From the NCBI RefSeq assembly GCF_011405655.1, contig NZ_AP022829.1, positions 1,597,001 through 1,661,000 on the forward strand: a DNA stretch of 64,000 nucleotides, read 5' to 3'. Positions within the stretch are counted from its first letter, which is position 1; each line of letters starts with the position of its first letter. Source of the DNA: Adlercreutzia hattorii (GTDB taxonomy: Bacteria; Actinomycetota; Coriobacteriia; Coriobacteriales; Eggerthellaceae). The notes under the pieces were generated by a model. It was not told where the DNA came from and searched no databases. It was given only the letters and a program-made list of their open reading frames with translations. Positions 17,467 through 25,994 of the stretch are shown in pieces. The position numbers and the translations under genes are program-made.

Positions 17467-19425
17467 ATGGGAAAATACACCCGCCGACAGTTCATCACCA
17501 GCGCTGGTGTCGGCATGGCCGCCGTCGCCGGCCTCGGCCTTGCCGGCTGCGCGCCGCAGACCCCGGCCGATAAGGCCATGGCCAACACGGGCAACGGGGG
17601 AACCACCTTCGCCGACACCATCGCTTGGGACGGCGAGTACGACGTCGTCGTCATCGGCTTCGGCGGTGCCGGTGCCGTGTCCGCCTGCTACGCCGCCGAC
17701 GCCGGCGCGAAGGTGTTGCTCATCGATAAGGCCCCTCAGGGCATGGAGGGCGGCAACACGCGCTTCTGCGGCCAGATCATCCTGAACTCCGACGACAAGG
17801 AGGCCATGCTCGCCTACAACAAGGCCATGGCCGGCGATTTCGCCGTCGACGACGAGCTCATGGACGCCTACGCCGAGGGCCTCACCCAGACGAAGACCAT
17901 GCTGCGCGACTTCTTCGGCGTCCCCGAGGAGAACTTCCTCGATTGGAAGGAGGACTCCTCCGCCCAGCCGATGATCGCCATGTTCGTCCCCGAGTATCCC
18001 GAGCTCGAGGGTGGCGATGCCCTGCACGTGCTGACCGTGAGCGACAACGTGTGCAACTCCGCTCTGTGGAAGACCTACCGCAACAAGGTCATGTCCATGA
18101 GCGACAACATCGACGTGTGGTACATGTCCCCGGCCACGAAGCTCTTCCAGGATCCGGTCAGCCGCGCCGTCATCGGCGTGGAGATCGACAAGGCCGGCGA
18201 GACCGTGAACATCCGCGCCAAGAACGGCGTCGTCATGACCATGGGCGGCTTCGAGAACAACAAGCAGATGGTCGAGGACTTCCTGGGCCTCACCAAGAGC
18301 ACGCCGGCCGGCACCCTGTTCAACACCGGCGACGGCGTGAAGATGGCCATGGGCGTCGGCGCCGATCTGTGGCACATGGAGGCCTATGAGGGCAACTGCT
18401 TCGCGCTCGGCGGCATCTCCTTCGTGGTGAACGAGGATCAGCACGCCAAGACGTTCAACGACCTGCGCAACCTCTCCGGCAGCGTCATCGTCGTGGGCAA
18501 CGGCGGCGAGCGTTACCTGCGCGAGGACGTGTACAACCGCCACGGACACGTGCCGAGCAACGGCGACTGGGTGAACGTGAAGCGCCCGCGCAACACCTAC
18601 ATGGTGTGGGACGCCGCCCAGAACGAGGCCATTGCCGAGTACCACGGCATCCCGGCCGGCTTTGAGGATCAGGTCGTCTCCGCCGCCACCATCGCGGAGC
18701 TTGAGGCCGCGCTCGGCATCCCGGCCGGCAAGCTGGAGCAGACCGTGACCGACTTCAATAAGATGGCCAACGATGGCTACGACCCGGCCTTCTTCCGCGC
18801 CGCCGAGACCATGCGCGCCTTCGGCGAGGGCCCCTTCTACGCCATCGAGATGATCCAGGCCTTCCTGAACACCCAGGGCGGCGCCCGCCGCAACGCCCGC
18901 GCCGAAGTCGTGGGCACCGACGGCGAGCCCATTCCGCACCTCTACTCCGCCGGCGAGTTCGGCGGCATGACCCCGTACCAGTACAACGGCGGCGGCAACA
19001 TGGCCGAGTGCCTCATCTTCGGCCAGCTGGCCGGCGTGGGCGCGGCGGCCGAGAAGGATCCGCTGCCGGTGCTCCCCATGGGCGTGGCCTCCGAGATCGT
19101 CTATACCCAGGGCAGCGGCAGCCACGAGGTCGATCCCGATCCGGCCGCTTCCGCAAAGCTCGGCGAGAACGAGTATCTCGGCACCTCCACCCTGTGCATG
19201 GGCAACGAGCTTGCCGTGAAGGTGAAGATGGAGGGCGACAAGATCGCCGCCATCGACATCGTGCAGCAGCAGGAGACCGCCGGTGTGGGCAGCTTGGCTC
19301 TCGAGGCCCTGCCGGCCCGGATCATCGAGGCCCAGTCCACCGAGGTCGACGCCGTTGCCGGCGCTACCGTTTCCTCCACGGCCCTGAAGGACGCCGTGAA
19401 CAACGCACTCGCCCAGGTGAAGTAG
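17467..19425 (+). CDS. Tat-exported lipoprotein flavoprotein reductase (FAD domain then C-terminal FMN-binding domain)
   Basis: The 652-residue protein has a twin-arginine signal (TRRQFIT, residues 5-11) and a lipobox-like LAGC with Cys28. An FAD-binding domain follows (DVVVIGFGGAGAVS, about 60-73). The C-terminal FMN-binding domain carries the flavinylation motif AGATVSS (631-637). The layout is the reverse of the related protein at 1082-2965, where the FMN domain comes first. It probably passes electrons through the covalent FMN to an organic acceptor in anaerobic respiration; the acceptor is unknown. AAGGGAG precedes the ATG. Expression is probably set by the divergent LuxR-type gene through the GGTTAGC sites. 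Confidence 0.85.
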   Translation: MGKYTRRQFITSAGVGMAAVAGLGLAGCAPQTPADKAMANTGNGGTTFADTIAWDGEYDVVVIGFGGAGAVSACYAADAGAKVLLIDKAPQGMEGGNTRFCGQIILNSDDKEAMLAYNKAMAGDFAVDDELMDAYAEGLTQTKTMLRDFFGVPEENFLDWKEDSSAQPMIAMFVPEYPELEGGDALHVLTVSDNVCNSALWKTYRNKVMSMSDNIDVWYMSPATKLFQDPVSRAVIGVEIDKAGETVNIRAKNGVVMTMGGFENNKQMVEDFLGLTKSTPAGTLFNTGDGVKMAMGVGADLWHMEAYEGNCFALGGISFVVNEDQHAKTFNDLRNLSGSVIVVGNGGERYLREDVYNRHGHVPSNGDWVNVKRPRNTYMVWDAAQNEAIAEYHGIPAGFEDQVVSAATIAELEAALGIPAGKLEQTVTDFNKMANDGYDPAFFRAAETMRAFGEGPFYAIEMIQAFLNTQGGARRNARAEVVGTDGEPIPHLYSAGEFGGMTPYQYNGGGNMAECLIFGQLAGVGAAAEKDPLPVLPMGVASEIVYTQGSGSHEVDPDPAASAKLGENEYLGTSTLCMGNELAVKVKMEGDKIAAIDIVQQQETAGVGSLALEALPARIIEAQSTEVDAVAGATVSSTALKDAVNNALAQVK

Positions 19426-19473
19426 CTCGCCTGATGCGATAGGGGCACCATCAAGCGCCCCGCACCCCTCCCC

Positions 19474-19512
19474 ACGAAATCGAGGCTCAAAGCGGGCCTC
19501 GATTTCGTTTTC
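19474..19512 (+). terminator. Terminator of the flavoprotein gene
   Basis: Thirteen-base arms ACGAAATCGAGGC (19474-19486) and GCCTCGATTTCGT (19496-19508) are followed by TTTTC. Confidence 0.85.
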
Positions 19513-19513
19513 T

Positions 19514-19642
19514 AGCCCCGAATCGACGGTTGTTTCATCAGAACCGTCGATTCGGGGCTGACATTTTCCCAAAACGGCCTAATTTGGAAGAAAAGAAGCC
19601 CCGGATCGACGATGTTGATAGAACAACCGTCAATCCGGGGCT
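19514..19642. repeat. Two related hairpins between convergent genes, the second probably terminating ackA
   Basis: Arms AGCCCCGAATCGACGGTT and its complement (19514-19531, 19542-19559) form one perfect 18-bp hairpin. A diverged copy beginning AGCCCCGGATCGACG (from 19597) pairs with 19623-19642. On the minus strand the second is followed by TTCTTTTCTTCC, so it can end ackA transcription. With the terminator at 19474 there are three hairpins in 170 bp. Confidence 0.7.
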
Positions 19643-19666
19643 AGCTTATATCTGAGCCTCAGGTGC

Positions 19667-20890
19667 CTAGACCAGCTCCGTGATCTCGAGCGTACCCTCC
19701 TTCACCAGCTGATAGGTGTCGCGGGCGATCATGTACTCCTCATCGGTGGGGATGATGACGATGCGCACCTCGGAATCGTCCGTGGAGATCTCGCGCTCGC
19801 CGCGCAGACCGGCTCGGTTCTTCTCCAAGTCGATCTTGATGCCGAGCGGCTGCAGACCCGCGAAGATCATGCGGCGCATCTTGTCGCAGTTCTCGCCCAC
19901 GCCGGCCGTGAGCACGATGGCATCGACGCCGCCCATGACGGCGATGTACTGGCCGATGTATTTCTTCGCGGAGTTCGAGTACATGTCGTAGGCGAGCTGG
20001 GCGCGCTCGTCGCCCTCCTCGGAGGCCTGGCGCACGCTGCGCAGGTCGTTGGAGATGCCAGAGATGCCCAAAAGCCCGCTCTTCTTGTTCATGAGGTCGT
20101 TCACCTCGGCCGCCGTGAGGTTCTCCTTCTCCATGATGAAGGGGACGATGGCCGGGTCGATGGCGCCGCAGCGGGTGCCCATCATAAGGCCATCGAGAGG
20201 CGTGAGACCCATGGAGGTGTCAACGGCCACGCCGTGGTCGATGGCGGAGATGGAGCAGCCGTTGCCCAGATGGCAGGTGATGAGCTTCAGATCCTCCAAG
20301 GGCTCGTCCATGAAGGCGGCCGCGCGCTCGGCAATGTAGCGATGCGAGGTGCCGTGGGCGCCGTACTTGCGGATGGCGTGCTTCTCGTACAGCTCGTAGG
20401 GCAACGGGTACATGTAGGCCTTCGGCGGAATGGTCTGGAAGAACGAGGTGTCGAAGACGGCCACCATGGGCTTGCCGGGCATCTGCTCGCGGCAGGCCTC
20501 GATGCCCATGAGCGCGGCCTTGTTGTGCAGAGGAGCGAGCTCTGCCAGTTCGTCGATCTTGGCGACGACATCGTCATCGATGAGCACGGAGCGATCGAAG
20601 TACTTGCCGCCCTGCACTACGCGGTGCCCCACGGCGTCGATGTCGTCCAGAGAGTCGATGGCCTTGGTGGGGCCGCTCGTCAGCGCCTCCAACACGAGGG
20701 CCATGGCGGCGTTGTGATCGGGCATGGGCGTGTCGATGACCACCTCATTCTCGTCGATGCCGTGCTTGTGGAAGGCCTCGGCGGAACCGACACGCTCGCA
20801 GATGCCCTTGGCGAGCACTTCATGGGTTTCAACATTGATGAGCTGGTACTTCAGAGAGGAAGAACCGGCGTTGAGGACGAGGACGTTCAA
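19667..20890 (-). CDS. ackA: Acetate kinase
   Basis: Makes ATP and acetate from acetyl phosphate produced by Pta. The 407-residue protein has the N-terminal LNAGSSSLKYQL phosphate loop, HRVVQGG, FDTSFFQTIP, ACHLGNG-type segment (TCHLGNGCSI) and a C-terminal GVGENCDKMR loop. The start is TTG at 20890, set by a strong AGGAGGT seven bases upstream; there is no better ATG. It is monocistronic, ending at a hairpin with a T-rich tract. Confidence 0.96.
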   Translation of the reverse strand: MNVLVLNAGSSSLKYQLINVETHEVLAKGICERVGSAEAFHKHGIDENEVVIDTPMPDHNAAMALVLEALTSGPTKAIDSLDDIDAVGHRVVQGGKYFDRSVLIDDDVVAKIDELAELAPLHNKAALMGIEACREQMPGKPMVAVFDTSFFQTIPPKAYMYPLPYELYEKHAIRKYGAHGTSHRYIAERAAAFMDEPLEDLKLITCHLGNGCSISAIDHGVAVDTSMGLTPLDGLMMGTRCGAIDPAIVPFIMEKENLTAAEVNDLMNKKSGLLGISGISNDLRSVRQASEEGDERAQLAYDMYSNSAKKYIGQYIAVMGGVDAIVLTAGVGENCDKMRRMIFAGLQPLGIKIDLEKNRAGLRGEREISTDDSEVRIVIIPTDEEYMIARDTYQLVKEGTLEITELV

Positions 20891-21036
20891 TGACTTACCT
20901 CCTAATCAATAGTTTCCCCTATTTTAGGAGTGCACGCAGGGCGCGTCGCACCTGCTCGCGTCCTTATCGGCAAGCGGAGCGCCGCTCACCGATTGACGTC
21001 CCGTCATCTTTTCCGTTGAATTGCGGAGGCGGCTCC

Positions 21037-21118
21037 CCGTAGGGGGCGACCTTGGTCGCCCCTTCCAACTGAAGACATCATTCCGGTCGAATGGGCAGAC
21101 CAAGGTCTGCCCCTACGG
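21037..21118. repeat. REP-doublet-like element, copy 1
   Basis: An 82-bp unit bounded by CCGTAG and CTACGG. Inside are two palindromes, GGGGCGACCTTGGTCGCCCC and GGGCAGACCAAGGTCTGCCC, separated by about 30 bp of non-conserved sequence. A second copy is at 47680-47758. The rest of the ackA-xseB gap shows nothing else recognisable. Confidence 0.8.
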
Positions 21119-21140
21119 AATCTGTCGCGCCGTCACCGTT

Positions 21141-21407
21141 CTAGGAGAGGGTCGTGTCCTGGGTCTCGTCGTCGGGGGCGGCCACCAGCTCGCCCATGAG
21201 CACCTCCACCTGCTGCTCGGCGGCGCCCAAGCGCTTCTGCAGCGAGCCCAAGAGCACCACGCCGCGCTCGTAGGCGGCGAGGGACTCCTCCAGTTCCAGC
21301 GTATTGCTCTCCAGCACGGAGACGATGGACTCCAGCTCGCTCAAGGCCTCGCGGAAGGTCAGCTCTTCCACCGGCTTCTTCTCGTCAAGGTTCGCGGCAT
21401 CGCTCAT
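21141..21407 (-). CDS. xseB: Exodeoxyribonuclease VII small subunit
   Basis: Helical subunit that coats the XseA catalytic subunit in exonuclease VII, which degrades single-stranded DNA. The 88 residues contain the family pattern FREALSELESIVSVLE, LELEESLAAYERGVVLL and a following helix. An acidic tail ends the protein. It lies 50 bases downstream of xseA and has AAGGAAGC before the ATG. Confidence 0.93.
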   Translation of the reverse strand: MSDAANLDEKKPVEELTFREALSELESIVSVLESNTLELEESLAAYERGVVLLGSLQKRLGAAEQQVEVLMGELVAAPDDETQDTTLS

Positions 21408-21457
21408 GGCGCTTCCTTTCTCATCGTTGCGTGTATCACTCGTCGCTGCGCGTATCG

Positions 21458-22909
21458 TCAGCCCCAGGCCTCGACGGCGCTGTGGATGCGGCGGACGTCG
21501 TTCACCGTGCAGTCCAGCTCACCGTCGGAGAGGGTCACCACGAGGCGCTCCCCCGCCGCGACGCCGTCCACCGAGCTCACCACTCGGCCGTCCTCCCCCT
21601 TGGCCATGGCGTAACCGCGGCCGATGATGGCCAGAGGCGACAGATCGTGCAGGCGCGCCGCGCTCACGGCCACCGACGCGCGATAGGGGTCGGTCATCGC
21701 CGCGCCGGCGCGCATCAGGCGCCCCCGGGCCCCATCGAGCTGCTGACGGGAGCGCTCGCCGAAGTGCTCGCCGAGGTAGCCGAGGCGCCCTGCAGCGGCG
21801 CCCACCGCTCCTCTGGGCGCCGAGAGCAGCCCGGGCAGCATGCGGCCCAGCGCCTCGCCGATAAGCCCCAGTCTGTGGCGATCCTCGCGCAGCGCCTCCG
21901 GCAGCGCGCGGCCGAGGCGGTCGGACAGGTCGTCCAAGGCCAGCGCCTCGCCGTCGAACAGGCGCGTCGGCTCGCGGAACAGCGGCAGGGAAGCCACCCG
22001 TTCCATCTTGATCGACAGCGCGTCCAAACGACGGCTCTCGGCATGGCCCATGGCGGCGCCGAGCCCCTGGATGCGGGCGGCGATCTCGCCCTGAGCCGGC
22101 GCCACGGCCTCAGCGGCCGCCGTGGGCGTCGAGGCCCGCACGTCGGCCACCATATCGGCGATGGAGGTGTCCGGCTCATGCCCGATGCCCGTCACCACGG
22201 GCACGGGACAGGCGGCAATGGTGCGCGCCAGCCGACGGTCGTTGAAGGGCATGAGATCCTCGAAGGATCCGCCGCCGCGCACGAGGAGCACCACCTCAGC
22301 GCCGGCAAAGACCACCTTGGCCAGACCGTCCACGAGCCCGTCGGCCGCCCCGGGGCCCTCCACGGGAACGCCGGCGAACAGGATGCGGGCCAGAGGATAG
22401 CGCCTGCGCAGGGTTCGCAGCACGTCGTGGACGGCGGCGCCGCGCGGCGAGGTGACGAGCCCTATGGCCTCGGGATAGGCGGGCAAAGGACGCTTGCGGG
22501 CCGGATCCATCAGTCCCATGGCCTCGAGCTCCCGCGCCAAGTTGGCCACCTGCAGCCGCAGCTGTCCTTCGCCGGCCAACGACACCGAGAACACGTCGAA
22601 GTTCATGCGCCCCTTGGCCGCGTACAGCGAGAAGCGCCCGGTGAGCTCCACCAGGGCGCCGACGGAAAGCGCCACGCCCGAGGCCTGGTAGCGGTTCATC
22701 CACATCATGCACGGAAGCGAGGCCTTCTCGTCCTTCACGGTGAAGTACACGGCCTTGTAGCCGGGCTTGTCGTTCACCTCGGAGACCTCGCCCACCAGGC
22801 GCACCACGACCTCTTCCAGGGCGTTTTTGGCCAGGCCCATGGCCGCCGACACCGACAGCGCCGGGGCGACCTCCTCTTCCGTTGTCGTCTCGCGCTCTTC
22901 CACCGCCAC
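21458..22909 (-). CDS. xseA: Exodeoxyribonuclease VII large subunit
   Basis: Catalytic subunit of exonuclease VII. An N-terminal OB fold (about residues 15-115, VRLVGEVSEVN and GYKAVYFTVKDE) is followed by the nuclease domain with IGLVTSPRGAAVHDVL, LLVRGGGSFEDLMPFND and VTGIGHEPDTSIADMVAD. At 483 residues it is typical. The start is GTG at 22909, 12 bases after the metallopeptidase stop. Order in the unit: metallopeptidase, xseA, xseB. Confidence 0.94.
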   Translation of the reverse strand: MAVEERETTTEEEVAPALSVSAAMGLAKNALEEVVVRLVGEVSEVNDKPGYKAVYFTVKDEKASLPCMMWMNRYQASGVALSVGALVELTGRFSLYAAKGRMNFDVFSVSLAGEGQLRLQVANLARELEAMGLMDPARKRPLPAYPEAIGLVTSPRGAAVHDVLRTLRRRYPLARILFAGVPVEGPGAADGLVDGLAKVVFAGAEVVLLVRGGGSFEDLMPFNDRRLARTIAACPVPVVTGIGHEPDTSIADMVADVRASTPTAAAEAVAPAQGEIAARIQGLGAAMGHAESRRLDALSIKMERVASLPLFREPTRLFDGEALALDDLSDRLGRALPEALREDRHRLGLIGEALGRMLPGLLSAPRGAVGAAAGRLGYLGEHFGERSRQQLDGARGRLMRAGAAMTDPYRASVAVSAARLHDLSPLAIIGRGYAMAKGEDGRVVSSVDGVAAGERLVVTLSDGELDCTVNDVRRIHSAVEAWG

Positions 22910-22921
22910 AGCAGGCTCCGT

Positions 22922-23587
22922 TTACTCCTGGCGCTGGCCGAGCAGCCACAGAAGCTGCAGAATGGAGGTGAGGGCGGCGGCCAGATAGGTGAAGGCGCAG
23001 GCGCGCAGAACGTCGAAGGCGCCCTTGCGCTCCTGGGCGGGCAGGCCGATCTGGCCCATGTAGACCATGGCGCGCTGGGAGGCGTTGAACTCGACGGGCA
23101 GGGTCACCAGCTGGAAGAGCACCACCACCGCGTACATGATGATGGCCGCGGTGGTAAGACCGGCGATGTTCAGGACGATGCCGGCCATGAGCAGGAAGAT
23201 CCAGGCGTTCGAGGCCAGGTTCACCGCCGGCACGATGGCCCCGCGGATCTTCATGGGCGTGTAGTCCTGGGCGTACTGGCAGGCATGGCCCACCTCATGG
23301 CAGGCCGTGGCCGTGGCGGTGATGGTGCGCCCGTCGAAGGCCTCGGGCGAGAGCGTCACCGAGTTGCTGCGCGGGTCGAAGTAGTCCTGGCCCGGGCCGC
23401 CGCGGAAGACCTGCACATTCGAGATGCCGTAGTAGGAAAGCATCTGGCGCGCCGCCTCGGCGCCGGTCAGCCCCGTGGAGTTCGCCACATGGGAATAGGT
23501 CTTCAGTTTGTGGTTCACGTACCACTGGGCGCCCATGCCGATGACGAGCGTCGCGACGATGAGCATGAGGTAACTGCTGGAAATCAT
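22922..23587 (-). CDS. Membrane zinc metallopeptidase (YugP/Zn_peptidase_2 family)
   Basis: A 221-residue membrane protein with one N-terminal helix, the zinc motif HEVGHACQ in a large cytoplasmic or extracytoplasmic loop, and three or so C-terminal hydrophobic segments. GLTGAEAARQML and NSVTLSPEAFDGRT are further family features. The substrate of this family is not known. AAGGAG lies 6 bases before the ATG at 23587; a start at 23614 would add nine poorly placed residues. It leads the xseA-xseB unit, a link that is probably only positional. Confidence 0.85.
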   Translation of the reverse strand: MISSSYLMLIVATLVIGMGAQWYVNHKLKTYSHVANSTGLTGAEAARQMLSYYGISNVQVFRGGPGQDYFDPRSNSVTLSPEAFDGRTITATATACHEVGHACQYAQDYTPMKIRGAIVPAVNLASNAWIFLLMAGIVLNIAGLTTAAIIMYAVVVLFQLVTLPVEFNASQRAMVYMGQIGLPAQERKGAFDVLRACAFTYLAAALTSILQLLWLLGQRQE

Positions 23588-23692
23588 AGGGTTCTCCTTG
23601 CGTATGCCTTGCATTTTTGGCAGTCAATTATAGGCATGGGAGCGCCCCGGTCGCCCGGGAGGCGCCGAAAGCGTGAAAGATACGTAACCGCC

Positions 23693-24841
23693 TCAGGAAC
23701 GCGGCGTCACCACGAGTCCTTCGGGGCCGAGGGACAGGGCGAGCCGGCCGGCGAGAAGCTCCAGCAGCTCGTCCCCCACCATGGCGCGGCGCCAGCCGCG
23801 CAGCACATCGACATCGGCGGTGTAGCCCCGGGCGACGCGGGCGAGCTCCGTCCGGGAGGCCAGCGTCTGCATGGCGATGTCGTTCTCCTTGGCGCGCAGC
23901 CGCACGAGCGCCTCCATGAGATCGAGCTCGGCATCGACGTTGCGCTCGCTCTTCGGCGACTTGTCCAGCTCGGGCCACGTATCGGGCGCGGCATCGAGAC
24001 CCCGGACGAGCACGGTGGCCACGGCCCGGGCGTCCCGAGTGTTCAGCTTCTCGCGCACGCCGCGGATCAGGAACAAATCGTCGATGGTGCGGGACTCGCG
24101 ACGGCAGGCCTCGACGATCTGCTCGTCGGTGAGCACCCACTTGCGCGGCATATCGCGCTCCTGAGCCGTCACCTCGCGCCAGCACGCCACCTCCCGCGCC
24201 GCCGAGAGCTGCCGGCGCGTAAGCTGGCCCACGCGCTTGAGCCGCTTGTAGCGCTCGAAGGGGTCGCTCTCGTAATGAGCCGGGTCGCTCATGGCGGCGA
24301 AGTCGTTGTCGAGCCAGTGCAGACGCCCCTTCGCCTCCAACTTCTCCACCATGATGCGGTACATCTTCGGCAGATAGATCACGTCGTCGGCAGCGTATTC
24401 CAGCTGGGAGGTGGAAAGGGGCCGGCGCGACCAGTCGGTGAACGAGTCGCTCTTCTTCAAGTTCACGCCGCACAGGCTGTGCACCAAAGGCCCGTAGCCG
24501 ATCTGCTGGGTGTGGCCCAAAAGAGTGGCCGCCACCTGGGTATCGAACAGGGGCGCAGGCAAAACGCCCAGCTCGCGATAGAGGATCTCCAAATCCTGGC
24601 CTCCGGCGTGGAAGAGCTTCACGATGGAAGAGTCGGTAAGCAGCGGGGCGAGCACCTTCATGTCCTCGATGGCGAAGGGATCCACGACGGCCACTTCCGC
24701 ATCCGTAGCCAGCTGAATGAGGCAGAGGTTCGCATAGTAGGTCTTCTCGCGCAGAAACTCCGTATCAATGGCCAAGACCGACGACGAGGCCGCTCTGCGC
24801 ACGAAGGCCTCCAGGTTTTCTTGGCTTGCAATGTATTCCAC
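23693..24841 (-). CDS. rnd: Ribonuclease D
   Basis: 3'-5' exoribonuclease that trims tRNA and other stable RNA ends. DEDD motifs are visible: AIDTEFLREKTYY, GQDLEILYRELG and the later YAADDVIYL. An HRDC domain follows in the C-terminal half. I use the GTG at 24841 (382 residues) because AAGGA lies at good spacing and the distance to DTEF then matches E. coli RNase D; an ATG at 24880 is possible but would lie almost at the transcription start. Divergent from the lipid kinase. Confidence 0.9.
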   Translation of the reverse strand: MEYIASQENLEAFVRRAASSSVLAIDTEFLREKTYYANLCLIQLATDAEVAVVDPFAIEDMKVLAPLLTDSSIVKLFHAGGQDLEILYRELGVLPAPLFDTQVAATLLGHTQQIGYGPLVHSLCGVNLKKSDSFTDWSRRPLSTSQLEYAADDVIYLPKMYRIMVEKLEAKGRLHWLDNDFAAMSDPAHYESDPFERYKRLKRVGQLTRRQLSAAREVACWREVTAQERDMPRKWVLTDEQIVEACRRESRTIDDLFLIRGVREKLNTRDARAVATVLVRGLDAAPDTWPELDKSPKSERNVDAELDLMEALVRLRAKENDIAMQTLASRTELARVARGYTADVDVLRGWRRAMVGDELLELLAGRLALSLGPEGLVVTPRS

Positions 24842-24882
24842 GACGGTCCTTGTCTGTAAGAGATGAGGTTGTAGTACCATCC

Positions 24883-24888
24883 TATAAT
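24883..24888 (+). promoter_or_regulatory. -10 box of the lipid kinase promoter
   Basis: TATAAT 20 bases before the GTG at 24908; no convincing -35 is visible. The complementary strand offers TATTAT for the divergent rnd gene, so the 66-bp gap holds two back-to-back promoters. Confidence 0.45.
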
Positions 24889-24907
24889 AGCAAGGGAAAG
24901 GATTTAT

Positions 24908-25846
24908 GTGAAACTCCTCATCGTGAACAACCTGGCCTCCGGCTTCCGCGACGGGGCCATTTACGACTTCATGCGCGCCTTTGCGTCCGACGGCGACGAG
25001 ATTTGCGTGCGCTGCACCGACGGTAACACCGACCTCGCCGATTTTCTGCGCGACGCCGAGAATTTCGACGCCGTGGTAGCCGCCGGCGGCGACGGCACGG
25101 TGGCCTCGGTGGCCTACCTTTTGGCCGAGACGGGCATCCCGCTGCTCCCCTTCCCCGCTGGCACCGCGAATCTGCTCGCCATGAACCTCGCCTCGCCGGC
25201 CGAGCCCCACGCGCTCGCCCATCTCATGCGCGAGCAGCGCCTCATGGATTTCGACATCGGGGAGATCGAGCTCTCCAATGGCGAGCGCTTCGGATTCTCC
25301 ATGATCGCGGGAGCCGGCTACGACGCCGCCATCATGGAGGGCGCGGAGCCCTCCAAGCGCCTTCTGGGCCCCATGGCCTACTTCACGGCGGCCTTCGCCA
25401 ACTTCGCGCCGCAGTTCTCCCGCATCACGCTCACCATCGACGGGAAGACCGTCGAGACCCAGGGCGTGGGGGTGCTCGCCATCAACTTCTCAAAGCTGCA
25501 GTTCGACATCTCGCTCGTCCACGAGAACCTGCCGCGCGACGGCATGTTCGACATCGTGGTCATGAACACCCACGACGCCGTGGGGCTTATCCCCGCGATC
25601 TTGAGCTGCATGCTCGACCGTGCCGGCGAGTTCCCGAGCCGCCCCGACGCCATGGAGGTGTTCCGCTGTCGGGAGTGCACCGTCGTCGCCGATCCGCCGC
25701 TGGCGGTGCAGTACGACGGCGAGGTCACCGGCACCATGACCCCGTTCACCGTGCGCATGCTGCCCGAGGCGGCCCGCTTCGTCGTGAGCGAGGAGTGCCT
25801 GGCCCTCTACGGCGAGGAGAGCGCCACGCCGCTCGACCTCGACTAG
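24908..25846 (+). CDS. Diacylglycerol kinase family lipid kinase
   Basis: A 312-residue member of the DagK/YegS/BmrU group, which phosphorylates a lipid alcohol using ATP. AAGGDGTVASVAYLL is the nucleotide-binding GGDGT motif, followed by PFPAGTANLLAMNL and a beta-rich C-terminal domain. The substrate (diacylglycerol, undecaprenol or other) cannot be told from sequence. GTG start at 24908 after AAAGGA. Monocistronic, ending at a two-way terminator. Confidence 0.88.
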   Translation: MKLLIVNNLASGFRDGAIYDFMRAFASDGDEICVRCTDGNTDLADFLRDAENFDAVVAAGGDGTVASVAYLLAETGIPLLPFPAGTANLLAMNLASPAEPHALAHLMREQRLMDFDIGEIELSNGERFGFSMIAGAGYDAAIMEGAEPSKRLLGPMAYFTAAFANFAPQFSRITLTIDGKTVETQGVGVLAINFSKLQFDISLVHENLPRDGMFDIVVMNTHDAVGLIPAILSCMLDRAGEFPSRPDAMEVFRCRECTVVADPPLAVQYDGEVTGTMTPFTVRMLPEAARFVVSEECLALYGEESATPLDLD

Positions 25847-25940
25847 GGCCGCGCACGACGGGGACCAGCCCTGACGGCCAAAGATTCGTTGCCCCTCCTC
25901 GCCTTTCGCCCGTGAATTCCCACCCATTCCTTCCACGCAA

Positions 25941-25973
25941 AAAGCGGCCCCGGAATTGCTCCAGGGCCGCTTT
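25941..25973. terminator. Bidirectional terminator
   Basis: AAAGCGGCCC (25941-25950) and GGGCCGCTTT (25964-25973) form a hairpin with A-rich and T-rich flanks, serving both the lipid kinase (+) and the permease (-). Confidence 0.8.
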
Positions 25974-25994
25974 CTCGTCTCAGTTGAAGCGCCG

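Noticed and set aside
21431-24859. Very long plus-strand open frame opposite xseA, the metallopeptidase and rnd
   Set aside because: It is the antisense of clear genes in GC-rich DNA, with His/Gly/Arg-rich composition and no family motif.
24842-25222. Upstream extension of rnd to 25222
   Set aside because: The extra residues are antisense to the divergent lipid kinase and lie beyond the promoter.
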